In this document: one piece after another, positions 51,847 to 61,148 of the stretch | Layout of the letters: the number at the start of each line of letters is the position of its first letter | How positions within the stretch are numbered: the stretch's first letter is position 1 | From: Bradyrhizobium canariense | GTDB taxonomy: Bacteria > Pseudomonadota > Alphaproteobacteria > Rhizobiales > Xanthobacteraceae | Direction of reading: 5' to 3' | DNA length: 64,000 nucleotides | NCBI RefSeq assembly: GCF_019402665.1 | Contig: NZ_VSST01000039.1 | Coordinates: 1 to 64,000 of the forward strand | Position numbers and translations under genes: made by a program | The notes under the pieces: model-generated | What the model was told of the DNA's origin: nothing | What the model saw: the letters and a program-made list of their open reading frames with translations, nothing else | Databases searched by the model: none

Positions 51847-52214
51847 GATTGGGCCGCCCGGTAGTTGACCGCGTTGGCGGCGCGCAGGCGTTTCGACAGC
51901 GCGTCCATCACCATCAGCGCAAACGCCGGCTGCTGGCTGACGAGATAGACGAAGCGGGCATGGTTGACCCTCATCACCTTGGTGTTCGGCGCCGCCGCGA
52001 TCGCGGTCGCCGAACGTGCGGAGCCGTCGATCACGGCCATCTCGCCGAAGAATTCGCCCTTGCCGAGTTTGATGATGCTGGTCTTGCTGGCGCCGCTGAA
52101 CCTGGCGATCTCGACCTCGCCGTCAAGGACAACGTACAGCTCGCGGCCGGTCGAGCCCTCCTCGAAAATGATGTCATCGACGCCAAACTCGTTGATGCAC
52201 TTCTCGATCGTCAT
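51843..52214 (-). CDS. cyclic-nucleotide-binding domain protein
   Basis: A 123-residue stand-alone CNB domain. The phosphate-binding cassette is seen in KGEFFGEMAVIDGSARSATA, where GEMA and the Arg-Ser are the canonical contacts. Beta-roll words before it are IIFEEGSTGRELYVVLDGEV. There is no HTH, so it is not a CRP-type regulator. Coupling (ATGA overlap) to the MBL hydrolase suggests that cAMP or cGMP binding regulates or recruits that enzyme; this is inference. Confidence 0.87.
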   Translation of the reverse strand: MTIEKCINEFGVDDIIFEEGSTGRELYVVLDGEVEIARFSGASKTSIIKLGKGEFFGEMAVIDGSARSATAIAAAPNTKVMRVNHARFVYLVSQQPAFALMVMDALSKRLRAANAVNYRAAQS

Positions 52215-52488
52215 GACACCCCCAAGGGCTCTGGAGCCGTTCTGGCTGACAGGACAGTCATGTTAGCGGGGTAACAGGGGCGGGCAACAGCTCCTTCGGC
52301 GAGAGCGTGGCCTACCGCAGGGCAGCATCGGCTGACAATTTGTTGCACAGCGCCACATCGGTTCCACTTTCCCGGCCCAATTCGGCCCCGGATGAATTCC
52401 TAAAATTTTGGTAAGCGGGTCCGCAGGTAAGGAATTCGCAAGCAATGAAAGTTACCAAAAGGTCAACCGAGACTGGAGTATTTGAGCC

Positions 52489-53481
52489 GTGAGCGAACCA
52501 ATGCCCGAGCAGGCCGCCCAGGATACTGGCGTCGTCGAAGCCGCAGCGACCGTGCCGCAGGCCATCGAGGCTGCTGCCGGCATCGAGGCCCCCTCGATTG
52601 CCCCCGACCACGAGACGCCGCCCAAACCCGACCTGGCCAAGGTCGAGCCCCCAAAAATCGAGGCATCGAGGATCGAGACGCCGAAGTTCGAAGCCAAAGC
52701 CGAGACCAAGCCTGAAACCAAGTCCGAGCCAAAGCCCGGCAAGCTCATCGTCATGGCACCCGCGGAGCGGTCCTGGGACCGCGAGGAGTTCGCGCCGCAT
52801 GTGAAAGCAGACGAGCCGCGCGAGACCGGCGGCAAGCGCCGCCTGTCGGCGATGGCCGCGGTGGTGGCGATTGCGGCCAGCGTCGGCGCCATCAGCGGCG
52901 CGCTCGCGACCGCAGGGATGATGCACTTCGCAAGCCCCGCGCCGGCACAGGTTGCCGACACCAGCGCGCTGGAATCCTCGGTCGCCCGGATCGATGCCGA
53001 TGTCGTCGCGCTCAAGGCCAACGTCGAGCACACGTCCAAGACCGGCCTCGGCCAGTTCAACCGCACCAACGACCGCCTCGACAAGCTCGAGAAGGCGCAG
53101 GCCGAGCCGATGGCCAAAATCGCGAAGCTGTCCGAGACCGTCGACAAGCTCCGCGCCACCCCGCCCGCGGCGCCCGCCCAGGCCGCAGCCGCCGTGCCGG
53201 CCCGTGAGACCACCGGCTCGATCGCACCGGCGCAGGTTGCGACCGCGGCAGCTGCGCCAGTTCCCGCCGCACCCAAGACCGAAATCGGCCGGCTGCCGAC
53301 GGTCGAAGGCTGGGTGCTGCGCGACGTCTCCAACGGCGGCGCACTGGTCGAGGGTCGCAATGGCCTCTACGAGGTCTATGCCGGCGACCCCATCCCCGGC
53401 GTTGGCCGTGTCGATGCGATCCGCCGTCAGGACGGCCGCTGGGTGGTCGTCACCAGCAAAGGGCTGATCGTCGCGCGCTGA
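52489..53481 (+). CDS. single-span protein with Pro/Lys-rich linker and periplasmic domain
   Basis: 330 residues, start GTG 52489. About 110 cytoplasmic residues are low-complexity Ala/Pro/Glu/Lys (KVEPPKIEASRIETPKFEA). One transmembrane helix lies at about 121-146, then a coiled-coil segment (about 150-215), an Ala/Pro linker and a small C-terminal domain (VEGWVLRDVSNGGALVEGRN; ITP-type GDPIPGVGRVDAI). The last part resembles the PilP/GspC-like beta domains in wording, but weakly. Role unknown; topology suggests an envelope scaffold. It has its own terminator downstream. Confidence 0.78.
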   Translation: MSEPMPEQAAQDTGVVEAAATVPQAIEAAAGIEAPSIAPDHETPPKPDLAKVEPPKIEASRIETPKFEAKAETKPETKSEPKPGKLIVMAPAERSWDREEFAPHVKADEPRETGGKRRLSAMAAVVAIAASVGAISGALATAGMMHFASPAPAQVADTSALESSVARIDADVVALKANVEHTSKTGLGQFNRTNDRLDKLEKAQAEPMAKIAKLSETVDKLRATPPAAPAQAAAAVPARETTGSIAPAQVATAAAAPVPAAPKTEIGRLPTVEGWVLRDVSNGGALVEGRNGLYEVYAGDPIPGVGRVDAIRRQDGRWVVVTSKGLIVAR

Positions 53482-53507
53482 GCGGCTCATCATCCGACTT
53501 TCGAAGA

Positions 53508-53538
53508 GGCGCTTCACCACGATGTGAAGCGCCTTTTT
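53508..53538 (+). terminator. rho-independent terminator
   Basis: GGCGCTTCAC (53508-53517), 6-nt loop, GTGAAGCGCC (53524-53533) and five T. It ends the gene at 52489-53481. Confidence 0.9.
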
Positions 53539-53575
53539 GCTTGAATAGCCGTCCCTGCGCGGTGTTACCTGAGGC

Positions 53576-55123
53576 ATGAGCCGCGCCTTGCGAATTCTCG
53601 TTGCCGCCGCCGTATTTTTCGGCGGCATCGTGTCGTTGTTGGCCGCGGAGAACGCGCAACTGGCGCGCGGCACGGCGATCACCGATCCCGATCTCCTGCG
53701 CGAGCTCGACCAGCACGATGCGCTCACCATCTCGCGCCTGTTGTGGCCGGAGCGGAACGCGAACTTTCCGCTGACGACCGATCTGATGTTTTCGTGGTTG
53801 TCGCAGCTCAAGGAAATTCGCCCCGCAATCGACACGGAGATCGACCGCTACATCGCGCGGCAGAAGGCGGCATATCCGACCGAGACCATCGGCGTCGGCG
53901 AGGGCTTCGACGTGCAATTGTTCGATCGCGCCAATCTGAAATCCCGCGATACCCGTTTCGTGCTGGCCGGCATCGTCAACCGCATGGACCGGGCCTATGT
54001 CTCGGAAGACTCTTGCGGCGAGATCAGGCTGATCTATCGTCTCGCGCGTTTCGAGACAAAACCGGATGGCGGCAGGACAGCCACGCGGCTGCCGATGACG
54101 CTCAATCTGGTGATGAAGGCGCGCGACGCGCGCCAGATGGACGGGAACGGCAAGCCGATCACCTGCGCCGAGGTCGCGCGACGCTGGCTCGGCAATGGCG
54201 ACTGGCAGGGGCTGATCGGCAGCGACTTCTTCCCTTACGATGCGATGCTCGATCGCATCGAGACCAATGTTCAGATCTCGGTTGCGGCGAAATCGGCGCT
54301 GCACGATTTCCGCTCCGACTATCTGCTCAAGGTGTTCAAGTACGACGCCGTCTCGAAGATGTTCGAGGAATCGACGCTGGAGAACCAGATCGACCGTGAC
54401 CGCATCCTCACGGACGACGCGCTCCGGCGCGACTTCAGGGATTGGCTGCTCGCGCCCGATCATCTTCGCGATTTCGATCGCGGCACGGTGCTGATCCCGG
54501 AGAAATTCCTGGCCAAGGCTGCAATGGTGCCGACGCCAGCCGGCCTCGATGCTTCTCCTTTGCAGCCGGAGTTCGGGATGATGCAGGGGGAGGGCAACGG
54601 AGAGGGGCAAGGCGAGCCGGTCTTCTCCGACAACGACGTGGTCGGTGCGTTGAAGCAAGCGGCCGCGCGCGGCGACATGCAGAACGTCCGCTCGGTCGCG
54701 GGCTTCCAGCGCCGCCTCAACGACGTCACCTGTGCCGGCTGCCACCAGACCCGCGGCATCGGCGGCTTTCACTTCCCGGGCGTCGATTGGCTTGCGGACA
54801 AGCCCTCCAATGCCACCATCGTGCCGGCCTCGCCGCATTTTCTTGGCGACCAGATCCGCCGCCGCGACATCCTGACCGCGATGGCCGCGGGCAAACGTCC
54901 TGATTTCTCACGCGGATTTGCCAGCCGGCCGCAGACCCGCGGCAGCACTGAGCTGGCGGGGACCGAATATCAGGACGGCTGGGGCGCGCATTGTTCCCTG
55001 GAAAATGCAGGATCGGGATCGGCCGACAAGAGTTTTACGTCATGGAGCTGTGCTAAAGGGCTGACCTGTCAGGCTGCCGCGGCCTCGCGCCGCATCGGCA
55101 TGTGCTTCATCAAGACGCGTTAA
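53576..55123 (+). CDS. exported single-haem protein of unknown function
   Basis: 515 residues. A signal peptide (VAAAVFFGGIVSLLAAENA) is followed by a long domain of unknown family (about 30-370). A single haem c site is present, C386-x2-C389-H390 in VTCAGCHQTRGIGGFHFPG. The last 50 residues hold four Cys (WGAHCSLEN, SWSCAKGLTC, GMCFIKTR) that could form two disulfides. No CcmH-like or peroxidase motif is visible. It does not match a cytochrome family I know. It is followed by a small membrane peptide gene 25 bp away. Confidence 0.78.
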   Translation: MSRALRILVAAAVFFGGIVSLLAAENAQLARGTAITDPDLLRELDQHDALTISRLLWPERNANFPLTTDLMFSWLSQLKEIRPAIDTEIDRYIARQKAAYPTETIGVGEGFDVQLFDRANLKSRDTRFVLAGIVNRMDRAYVSEDSCGEIRLIYRLARFETKPDGGRTATRLPMTLNLVMKARDARQMDGNGKPITCAEVARRWLGNGDWQGLIGSDFFPYDAMLDRIETNVQISVAAKSALHDFRSDYLLKVFKYDAVSKMFEESTLENQIDRDRILTDDALRRDFRDWLLAPDHLRDFDRGTVLIPEKFLAKAAMVPTPAGLDASPLQPEFGMMQGEGNGEGQGEPVFSDNDVVGALKQAAARGDMQNVRSVAGFQRRLNDVTCAGCHQTRGIGGFHFPGVDWLADKPSNATIVPASPHFLGDQIRRRDILTAMAAGKRPDFSRGFASRPQTRGSTELAGTEYQDGWGAHCSLENAGSGSADKSFTSWSCAKGLTCQAAAASRRIGMCFIKTR

Positions 55124-55148
55124 GCCCACAAGCGATTTGGATGAACCC

Positions 55149-55313
55149 ATGACGAATACGAGCGAAGCCAACAAGGAGCGCAATCGCGAGATCGCGCAGA
55201 ATGAAGAGGCCAAGCAGGTTACCGGCAGCATCCGCGTCAGCACCTGGGCGGTCGCGGTCGTCGTCATCATCGGCGGAATCCTGTTCACGCTCGGCTGGCT
55301 CGCGCTGAAGTAG
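55149..55313 (+). CDS. 54-residue single-span membrane peptide
   Basis: A short frame. About 30 charged, polar residues (NKERNREIAQNEEAKQ) precede one membrane helix (AVAVVVIIGGILFTLGWLAL) ending at the C-terminus with Lys. This tail-anchored layout and strongly amphipathic first half are gene-like. It starts 25 bp after the haem protein stop, so it may share the transcript and the membrane site. No family recognised. Confidence 0.68.
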   Translation: MTNTSEANKERNREIAQNEEAKQVTGSIRVSTWAVAVVVIIGGILFTLGWLALK

Positions 55314-55322
55314 TCGGCGCCC

Positions 55323-55970
55323 TCACTTCGCGTAGTTCGTCATGCGCTTGCCGGGCAGCAGCTCGTAGGCCGGCTTCCACCCGGGCAGTGCGGCCATGCG
55401 GCCAAGCCAGGCCTGGATGGCGGGATAGCTTTCCGCGAAATCGAAGCCGTGCTCGTCGCTCGGATAGTGCAGATAGGCCATCATCGAGATATCGGCGACG
55501 GTCGGCCTGATGCCGATCGCAAATTCATTGCGCTGGAGATGGCCGTCGAGAATGCCGAGAAAATCCTCGAGCCGCCGGCGGAAATGTTTCAGCACCTGCG
55601 GATCGTTGCTTTGCGTGAAGGCGCGCATGAAGCGGTAGGTCGCCATGTAGCCGGTGAGCTTGTGGTTGTCCCAGAACAGCCAGCGCAGCAGCTCGAACTT
55701 TTCCCCCTCGGTCTCGGCACCGAAACGCCCGTACTGCTCGGCAAGCTTGAGCAGGAGAGGCGCGGTCTGCGTCATCTTCACACCGTCGATCTCGAGCACA
55801 GGAATTTCGCCCATCTCGTTCACGCTCTTGCGCCATTCCGGCGTGCGCGTGACGCCGCCGCCAAAGTCGGTCCAGACCGGCTCGAACCCCTCGCCGCAAA
55901 GCGTCAGCATCAGCGCCAGCTTGTAGCTGTTGCCGGATTCGGGGAAGTAGTGCAGGCGGTAGCTGGGCAT
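55323..55970 (-). CDS. glutathione S-transferase family protein
   Basis: 215 residues. The thioredoxin-fold N-terminal domain (about 1-80) has YRLHYFPESGNSYKLALML and the cis-Pro segment GEIPVLEIDG followed by QTAPLLLKLAEQYG, the glutathione gamma-glutamyl site. The all-helical C-terminal domain carries AIGIRPTVADISMMAYLHYP, with the conserved Asp of the N-capping box. It resembles the bacterial GST groups annotated YfcG/YghU-like in Bradyrhizobium. The catalytic Ser/Tyr is not certain (Ser in PESGNSY). Confidence 0.87.
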   Translation of the reverse strand: MPSYRLHYFPESGNSYKLALMLTLCGEGFEPVWTDFGGGVTRTPEWRKSVNEMGEIPVLEIDGVKMTQTAPLLLKLAEQYGRFGAETEGEKFELLRWLFWDNHKLTGYMATYRFMRAFTQSNDPQVLKHFRRRLEDFLGILDGHLQRNEFAIGIRPTVADISMMAYLHYPSDEHGFDFAESYPAIQAWLGRMAALPGWKPAYELLPGKRMTNYAK

Positions 55971-56019
55971 GGGACCTCGCGATTGCTTTGCCAATTGTTA
56001 TACCGCGATCTCCCGACGT

Positions 56020-56100
56020 CGTCATTGCGAGCGTAGCGAAGCAATCCAGCAATGCATCCGCGGCGGGATTCTGGATTGCTTTGCTGCGCTCGCAATGACG
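56020..56100. repeat. intergenic inverted repeat, family D
   Basis: CGTCATTGCGAGCG to CGCTCGCAATGACG, with AGCAATCCAG/CTGGATTGCT inside. About 81 bp; a few mismatches versus the perfect copy at 50901-50980. It fills the gap between the GST gene and the CoA-transferase gene. Confidence 0.87.
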
Positions 56101-56121
56101 GGGTTATGGCAGCGTATCGCC

Positions 56122-57327
56122 TTACCCCACTGCCCCCTGCGACCGCAGCTGCTTGATCGCGGCCTCGTCGTATCCCGCGCCACGCAAAATCTCGTCACTG
56201 TGCTCGCCGACGCCGGGGGGCTTGCGCGGCTGCACTTTCTTGGCGCCGTCGATCCAGATCGGGCTGGAAATGGTGAGCATGGTGTCGTTCTCGAACGGCA
56301 CCAGAACGTCGTTGTCGAGCATCTGCTTGTCGTTCGGGATGTCGTCCAAAATACCGACGATGCCGAACACCAGTCCGTTGCCGTCGAGGATCTTGCGCCA
56401 TTCGGCGAGATCCCTGGTTGCAAAGGTCTCGTCGAAGATCTTGATCAGCTCGACGGAGCGGGCGTGGCGGTCGGGTTTGGTAGCGAAACGCGGATCGGTG
56501 ATGAGGTCTTCGCGGCCAAGACACCTGGCCAGCGTCGGAAACTGCTTCTCCTCGCTCAGCAGCGACAGGATCAGCCAGCGGCCGTCCTTGCACTGGTAGT
56601 GGTTGGCGACCGCGTTCAACGCGCGTTCGCGCGGCCGCCGCTCGGCAAACTTGGCGCCGCAGAGCTTTGCCTGCGCCAGCACGCTGGCAGCCCACACGCC
56701 GTTTGCCATCAGATTGGAGGCGACATGCGAGCCCTTGCCGGTCTTCTCGCGCTGATAGAGCGCGGTGACGATGGCGCCGTAGAACGCCATGGCGCAGGGA
56801 TGGTCGCCCATGCCGGCGACCGAGCGGGCCGGCGTCGTGTCGGTGTCGGCGCGGACGAGGTCCATCAGGCCGGAGCGCGCCCAATAGGCGTTGCTGTCGA
56901 AGCCGGGCTTGTTGGCCTCTTCGCCTTTTTCGCCATAGCCGGTGAAGGAGGCGTAGATCAGCCGGTCGTTGAGATGGGCGAGGTGGTCGTAGGTGATGCC
57001 GAGTTTGGTGCGCACCGGCGGCGGCATGTTGGTGATGAAGACATCGGCCTCTTCCACCAGCTTGTAGAGCACGGCCTGCGCTTCCGGCTTGGCGAGGTCG
57101 AGCGCGATGCTCTTCTTGTTGCGGGCCTCCAGCAGCCAGGCGAAATTGTGCTCACTGGTCGGATATCCCGGAATGTTGGGCAGGTTGCGGTAGGGATCGC
57201 CTGCGCCGGGCGGTTCGATCTTGACCACATCGGCGCCGAAATCCGACAGCACGGTCGCGGCGGCTGGTGCTGCGATGAAGCTCGCGCAATCCAGCACCTT
57301 GAGCCCTGCAAAAATGCCATTTTCCAT
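56122..57327 (-). CDS. class III (CaiB/BaiF) CoA-transferase
   Basis: 401 residues. N-terminal GLKVLDCASFIAAPAAATVL and SDFGADVVKIEPPGAGDPYR are diagnostic. The conserved Asp of the family lies in the PGFDSNAYWARSG segment, and the C-terminal part has GGxG-like PPGVGEHSDEILRGAGYDE. It should transfer CoA between two acids without ATP. The substrate is unknown; in this neighbourhood it may feed acyl-CoA catabolism. ATG 57327 was chosen with GGGAGC about 10 bp upstream; the frame is open 24 codons further. Confidence 0.88.
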   Translation of the reverse strand: MENGIFAGLKVLDCASFIAAPAAATVLSDFGADVVKIEPPGAGDPYRNLPNIPGYPTSEHNFAWLLEARNKKSIALDLAKPEAQAVLYKLVEEADVFITNMPPPVRTKLGITYDHLAHLNDRLIYASFTGYGEKGEEANKPGFDSNAYWARSGLMDLVRADTDTTPARSVAGMGDHPCAMAFYGAIVTALYQREKTGKGSHVASNLMANGVWAASVLAQAKLCGAKFAERRPRERALNAVANHYQCKDGRWLILSLLSEEKQFPTLARCLGREDLITDPRFATKPDRHARSVELIKIFDETFATRDLAEWRKILDGNGLVFGIVGILDDIPNDKQMLDNDVLVPFENDTMLTISSPIWIDGAKKVQPRKPPGVGEHSDEILRGAGYDEAAIKQLRSQGAVG

Positions 57328-57441
57328 CGCCGCGTTGCTCCCTCGCTCGTGTTGTTTCCCGCGCGCTGGAATTGGCGAGGGCCACGTCAGGGGCAGCATT
57401 AGACCGATGTTTCGGCGGGATGCAACGCTCCTCGCCGCGGC

Positions 57442-60441
57442 TCACTCATCCCCTGCGAGCAGGGCAGCGTTGCCGCCGGCTGCTGCGGTGTTGATCGTCA
57501 CGGTCTGCTCGGTCGCAAAGCGCGCGAGGTAGTGCGGGCCGCCGGCTTTCGGGCCGGTTCCGGACAGGCCGTTGCCGCCGAACGGCTGCACGCCGACGAC
57601 AGCGCCGATCATGTTGCGATTGACGTAGATGTTGCCGATCTGGACGCGGTCGACGATCGCCTCGATGGTGTCGTCGATGCGGGAATGGATGCCGAGCGTC
57701 AGACCGTAGCCGGTGCGCTCGATGGCTTGCAGGACGCGTTCGAGATGTTCCGCACGATAGCGCGCAACGTGGAGGATCGGGCCGAACACCTCCGAGGTCA
57801 GCTGGCCGGCATCGCCAAGCTCGAAAATATGCGGCGCCACGAAGCAGCCCTCCGGCGCGGTGCCGGCAAAGTGCAGCCGTGCCTCTCTCTTCATCCGTGC
57901 GATATGTGCATCGAGGCGCTGCTTGGCCTCGCTATCGATCACCGGACCGATATGGGTCGCGACGTCGCTCGCGTCACCGATCTTCAACTCGCGCGCCGCG
58001 CCCGCGATCATCTCGATCATGCGGTCGGCGACGTCCTCCTGCACGAACAGCAGCCGCAGCGCCGAGCAGCGCTGGCCGGCGGAACGAAACGCCGAAGTGA
58101 CGACATCGTCTGCGACCTGCTCGGGCAACGCAGTCGCATCCGCGATCATGGTGTTGATGCCGCCGGTCTCCGCGATCAGCGGCACGATCGGCCCGTCCTT
58201 GGCCGCCAGCGCCCGATTGATGCTGCGCGCGACCTCGGTCGAGCCGGTGAAGACGATTCCGGCGATACCGGGGTGCGCCGTCAGCGCGGCGCCGACGCGG
58301 CCGTCGCCGGCGACGAGATGCAGCGCGCTTGCGGGGATGCCGGCCTCGTGCAGCAGCCGCACCGCCTCGACCGCAATGCGCGGGGTCTGCTCTGCGGGCT
58401 TGGCCACCACGCTGTTGCCGGCCATCAGCGCCGCCGTGACCTGGCCGAGGAAGATCGCCAACGGAAAATTCCATGGCGAGATCGCCACGAAGACGCCACG
58501 GCCGCGCATGGCCAGCGCGTTGCTCTCGCCGGTCGGCCCCGGCATCGCCACATCGTTGCCGAACAGCTTGCGGCCCTGCGCGGCGTAATAGCGGCAGAAA
58601 TCGGCGGCCTCGCGCAGCTCCGACAGCGCATCGTCGAGCGTCTTGCCGCCCTCGCGTTGCAGCAGCGCGATGAAATGGGGCGCGCGGTTCTCCAGAAGAT
58701 GCGCGGCCTGCTCCAGCGCCGCCGCGCGCGTGGCTGCGGGTGTCCGGCTCCAGGCGGCAAAGCCGGCGCGCGCTGCAGCCACTGCCGCATTGGCCTGATC
58801 CGGCGTTGCGTTCGCGATCGGCTTGAGGTCGATCGTCTCGGCTTTGACATCCGTCAGCAACCGGTCGAGCGCGGCGCGCGCGCCGAATTCGACGCCGCGC
58901 GAATTCCGCCGCTCCGGCGCGAACAGATCGCGTGGCAGCGGAATTTTCGGATGGGCCGCCTGCTGCAGCCGGACGATGGCATCCGCCGGACGTTGCAACA
59001 GCGCCGTAACAGGCACGCGGTAGTCAGCCGCCTGCGCCACGAAGGAGGAGTTGGCACCGTTCTCCAACAGTCGCCGCACCAGATAAGCGAGCAGGTCGCG
59101 ATGGCTGCCGACCGGGGCGTAGGTGCGGTAGGCGATCTCGGGGCGGTCCTTGGCGAGCTGCTCGTAGAGTGCCTCGCCCATGCCATGCAGGCGTTGGAAT
59201 TCGAAGCCGCCGTTGGCGCCGGCAAGCTCCAGCACCGTCGCGACGCTCAGCGCGTTGTGGGTGGCGAATTGCGGGAAGATGCGTGGCCGCAGACTCAAGA
59301 GCTTTTGAGCGCAGGCAACGTAGTTCAGATCCGTCATCGCCTTGCGGGTGAACACGGGATAGCCGGCGAGCCCGCGCTCCTGTGCGCGCTTGATCTCGGT
59401 GTCCCAATAGGCGCCCTTGACCAGCCGCACCATCAGCTTGCGGTCATGCGCGCGGGCGAGCGCATCGACATAGTCGATCACGTCGCCGGCGCGCTTCTGA
59501 TAAGCTTGGATCGCGAGGCCAAATCCGTCCCAACCGGCAAGCGAGCGATCGGCAAGCGTTGCCGCGATCACGTCGAGCGACAATTCCAGCCGGTCGGCTT
59601 CCTCGGCATCGACGGTGAAGTTGAGATCATGGCTCTTGGCGCGCTGCGCGAGGTCCAGCAATCGCGGCACCAGCTCGGCCATCACGCGGTCGCGGCTGAT
59701 CGCTTCGAAGCGCGGATGCAGCGCCGAGAGCTTGACGGAGATACTGGGCCGGTCGGGCAGGGGATGGTTGCCGGCCGCCTTGCCGATGGTCAGAATCGCG
59801 CTGGCATAGGCGTCGAAATAGCGCCTGGCATCAGTGGCCGTGCGGGCGCCTTCGCCGAGCATGTCGAAGGAATAGCGCGCCCTCTCGCCGGAGCGCGGCC
59901 GGGCCCGCTCCAGGGCCTGCGCGATGGTCTCCCCCAGCACGAAATGATTGCCCATCAGCCGCATCGCCTGACGCGTGGCGGTGCGCACGGCGGGTGCGCC
60001 CAGCCGCTTCACGAGACGGCCGATGGTGCCGTCGGGGGTCTCGCCGGGCTGGATCACCCGGGCCGACAGGCCGAGTGCCCAGGCCGAGGCGTTGACCAGG
60101 AAGGCGGTGGACTTGGTCTCGTGGTGGATGAAGTCGCCCTCGCCGAGCTTGTCCTCGATGAACTGGTCGGCAGTGCGCGCGTCCGGCACGCGCAGCAGCG
60201 CCTCGGCCAGCACCATCAAAGCAAGCCCCTCCTTGGTCGAGAGCGCGAACTCCCGCAGCATGTCCTCGACTCCACCGAGCCGGTCGTCGCGCTTGCGGAT
60301 GGCTTCGATCAGCCGTGTCGCGGTGCGATCGATCCTCGCCTCCTGCGGCGGGCCGAGATGCGCAGACGGCAAAAGGCGCGCGGCGATATCGGCATCATCG
60401 GGCGCGTAGGCGGCGGAGAAGAGAGGCGGAATGTTCGGCAT
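57442..60441 (-). CDS. putA: bifunctional proline dehydrogenase/P5C dehydrogenase
   Basis: 999 residues, the length of the minimal PutA known from Bradyrhizobium. The proline dehydrogenase barrel (about 60-430) shows SISVKLSALHPRFEA, LMVRLVKGAYWDTEIKRAQ and FATHNALSVATV. The aldehyde dehydrogenase part (about 500-990) has PWNFPLAIFLGQVTAALMAG, FTGSTEVARSIN, LIAETGGINTMI and the catalytic Cys in SAGQRCSALRL. It converts proline to glutamate, channelling the intermediate and feeding electrons to FAD and quinone. There is no DNA-binding domain, so control is by the divergent putR. ATG 60441 gives the exact family length. Confidence 0.96.
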   Translation of the reverse strand: MPNIPPLFSAAYAPDDADIAARLLPSAHLGPPQEARIDRTATRLIEAIRKRDDRLGGVEDMLREFALSTKEGLALMVLAEALLRVPDARTADQFIEDKLGEGDFIHHETKSTAFLVNASAWALGLSARVIQPGETPDGTIGRLVKRLGAPAVRTATRQAMRLMGNHFVLGETIAQALERARPRSGERARYSFDMLGEGARTATDARRYFDAYASAILTIGKAAGNHPLPDRPSISVKLSALHPRFEAISRDRVMAELVPRLLDLAQRAKSHDLNFTVDAEEADRLELSLDVIAATLADRSLAGWDGFGLAIQAYQKRAGDVIDYVDALARAHDRKLMVRLVKGAYWDTEIKRAQERGLAGYPVFTRKAMTDLNYVACAQKLLSLRPRIFPQFATHNALSVATVLELAGANGGFEFQRLHGMGEALYEQLAKDRPEIAYRTYAPVGSHRDLLAYLVRRLLENGANSSFVAQAADYRVPVTALLQRPADAIVRLQQAAHPKIPLPRDLFAPERRNSRGVEFGARAALDRLLTDVKAETIDLKPIANATPDQANAAVAAARAGFAAWSRTPAATRAAALEQAAHLLENRAPHFIALLQREGGKTLDDALSELREAADFCRYYAAQGRKLFGNDVAMPGPTGESNALAMRGRGVFVAISPWNFPLAIFLGQVTAALMAGNSVVAKPAEQTPRIAVEAVRLLHEAGIPASALHLVAGDGRVGAALTAHPGIAGIVFTGSTEVARSINRALAAKDGPIVPLIAETGGINTMIADATALPEQVADDVVTSAFRSAGQRCSALRLLFVQEDVADRMIEMIAGAARELKIGDASDVATHIGPVIDSEAKQRLDAHIARMKREARLHFAGTAPEGCFVAPHIFELGDAGQLTSEVFGPILHVARYRAEHLERVLQAIERTGYGLTLGIHSRIDDTIEAIVDRVQIGNIYVNRNMIGAVVGVQPFGGNGLSGTGPKAGGPHYLARFATEQTVTINTAAAGGNAALLAGDE

Positions 60442-60555
60442 GGCGTGTCCTGTGGCTTCAATCCAGGATAATGCCCGCAATACCTTAGCTCGATAGACAA
60501 TTTAGCTGATTTGGCTTAGGAAATGAAGCCTCATAGCCATTTGGCCTCATAAAGT
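60442..60555. promoter_or_regulatory. putA-putR divergent control region
   Basis: 114 bp, clearly more AT-rich than its surroundings. It contains a direct repeat GCCTCATA at 60528-60535 and 60544-60551, 16 bp apart, next to TTTAGCTGATTTGGCTTAG. This is a likely binding area for the Lrp-type regulator encoded to the right. Both promoters must be here. Confidence 0.6.
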
Positions 60556-61017
60556 ATGGAATTAGATCGAACCGACCGGAAAATCCTCTCGATTTTGCAG
60601 CAGGACGGGCGAATCGCCAATGTCGAGCTCGCGGAACGCATCGGGCTATCGCCCACCTCGATCGGCGAACGGCTGAAGCGTTTGCAGCGAGAGGGCTTTA
60701 TCGAGGGCTATGGCGCGCGGCTCAACCCGCACCGGCTCGGCCTCGGGCTCCTGGTGTTCGTCGAAGTGCTGCTCGACAAGACCACGCCCGACAATTTCGA
60801 GCGTTTTGCCCGCGCGGTGAAGCTCGCGCCCGAGGTGCTGGAGTGTCACATGGTTGCCGGCGGCTTCGACTATCTTGTGAAGGCGCGGCTGGCAGACATG
60901 ACCGCGTATCGGCGCTTCCTCGGCGAGACCTTGCTGTCGATGCCCGGCGTGCGCGAAACGCGAACCTATGCGGTGATGGAAGAGATCAAGCGCGACGCAC
61001 CGTTGCCGGTGGACTAA
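60556..61017 (+). CDS. putR: Lrp/AsnC-family regulator of putA
   Basis: 153 residues. A helix-turn-helix fills about 4-55 (DRTDRKILSILQQDGRIAN; LAERIGLSPTSIGERLKRLQ). The RAM/effector domain follows (about 70-145, with GFDYLVKARLADMTAYRRF and PGVRETRTYAVM). Divergent from putA with 114 bp between, as in other alphaproteobacteria where PutR activates putA in response to proline. The symbol is given by context. Confidence 0.9.
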   Translation: MELDRTDRKILSILQQDGRIANVELAERIGLSPTSIGERLKRLQREGFIEGYGARLNPHRLGLGLLVFVEVLLDKTTPDNFERFARAVKLAPEVLECHMVAGGFDYLVKARLADMTAYRRFLGETLLSMPGVRETRTYAVMEEIKRDAPLPVD

Positions 61018-61148
61018 CGAAGTGCCGTCGCGATTGTCATTGCTGTGGCGTCGAACGGGCGGTCTTCGCGGGACAAATAGTTCTCCGTGTGCAATCGCAA
61101 CGCCTGTCGTCGAATGCACTGACCGTCTTCTGAAATTTCTTGGCCCGG

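Noticed and set aside
57532..60471. A 979-codon open frame on the plus strand opposite putA.
   Set aside because: It is an antisense shadow in high-GC DNA: Arg/Asp/Gly-rich, with no domain or ribosome site. Similar long shadows lie opposite the chemoreceptor (16160-17707) and the carboxylase (20216-22048).
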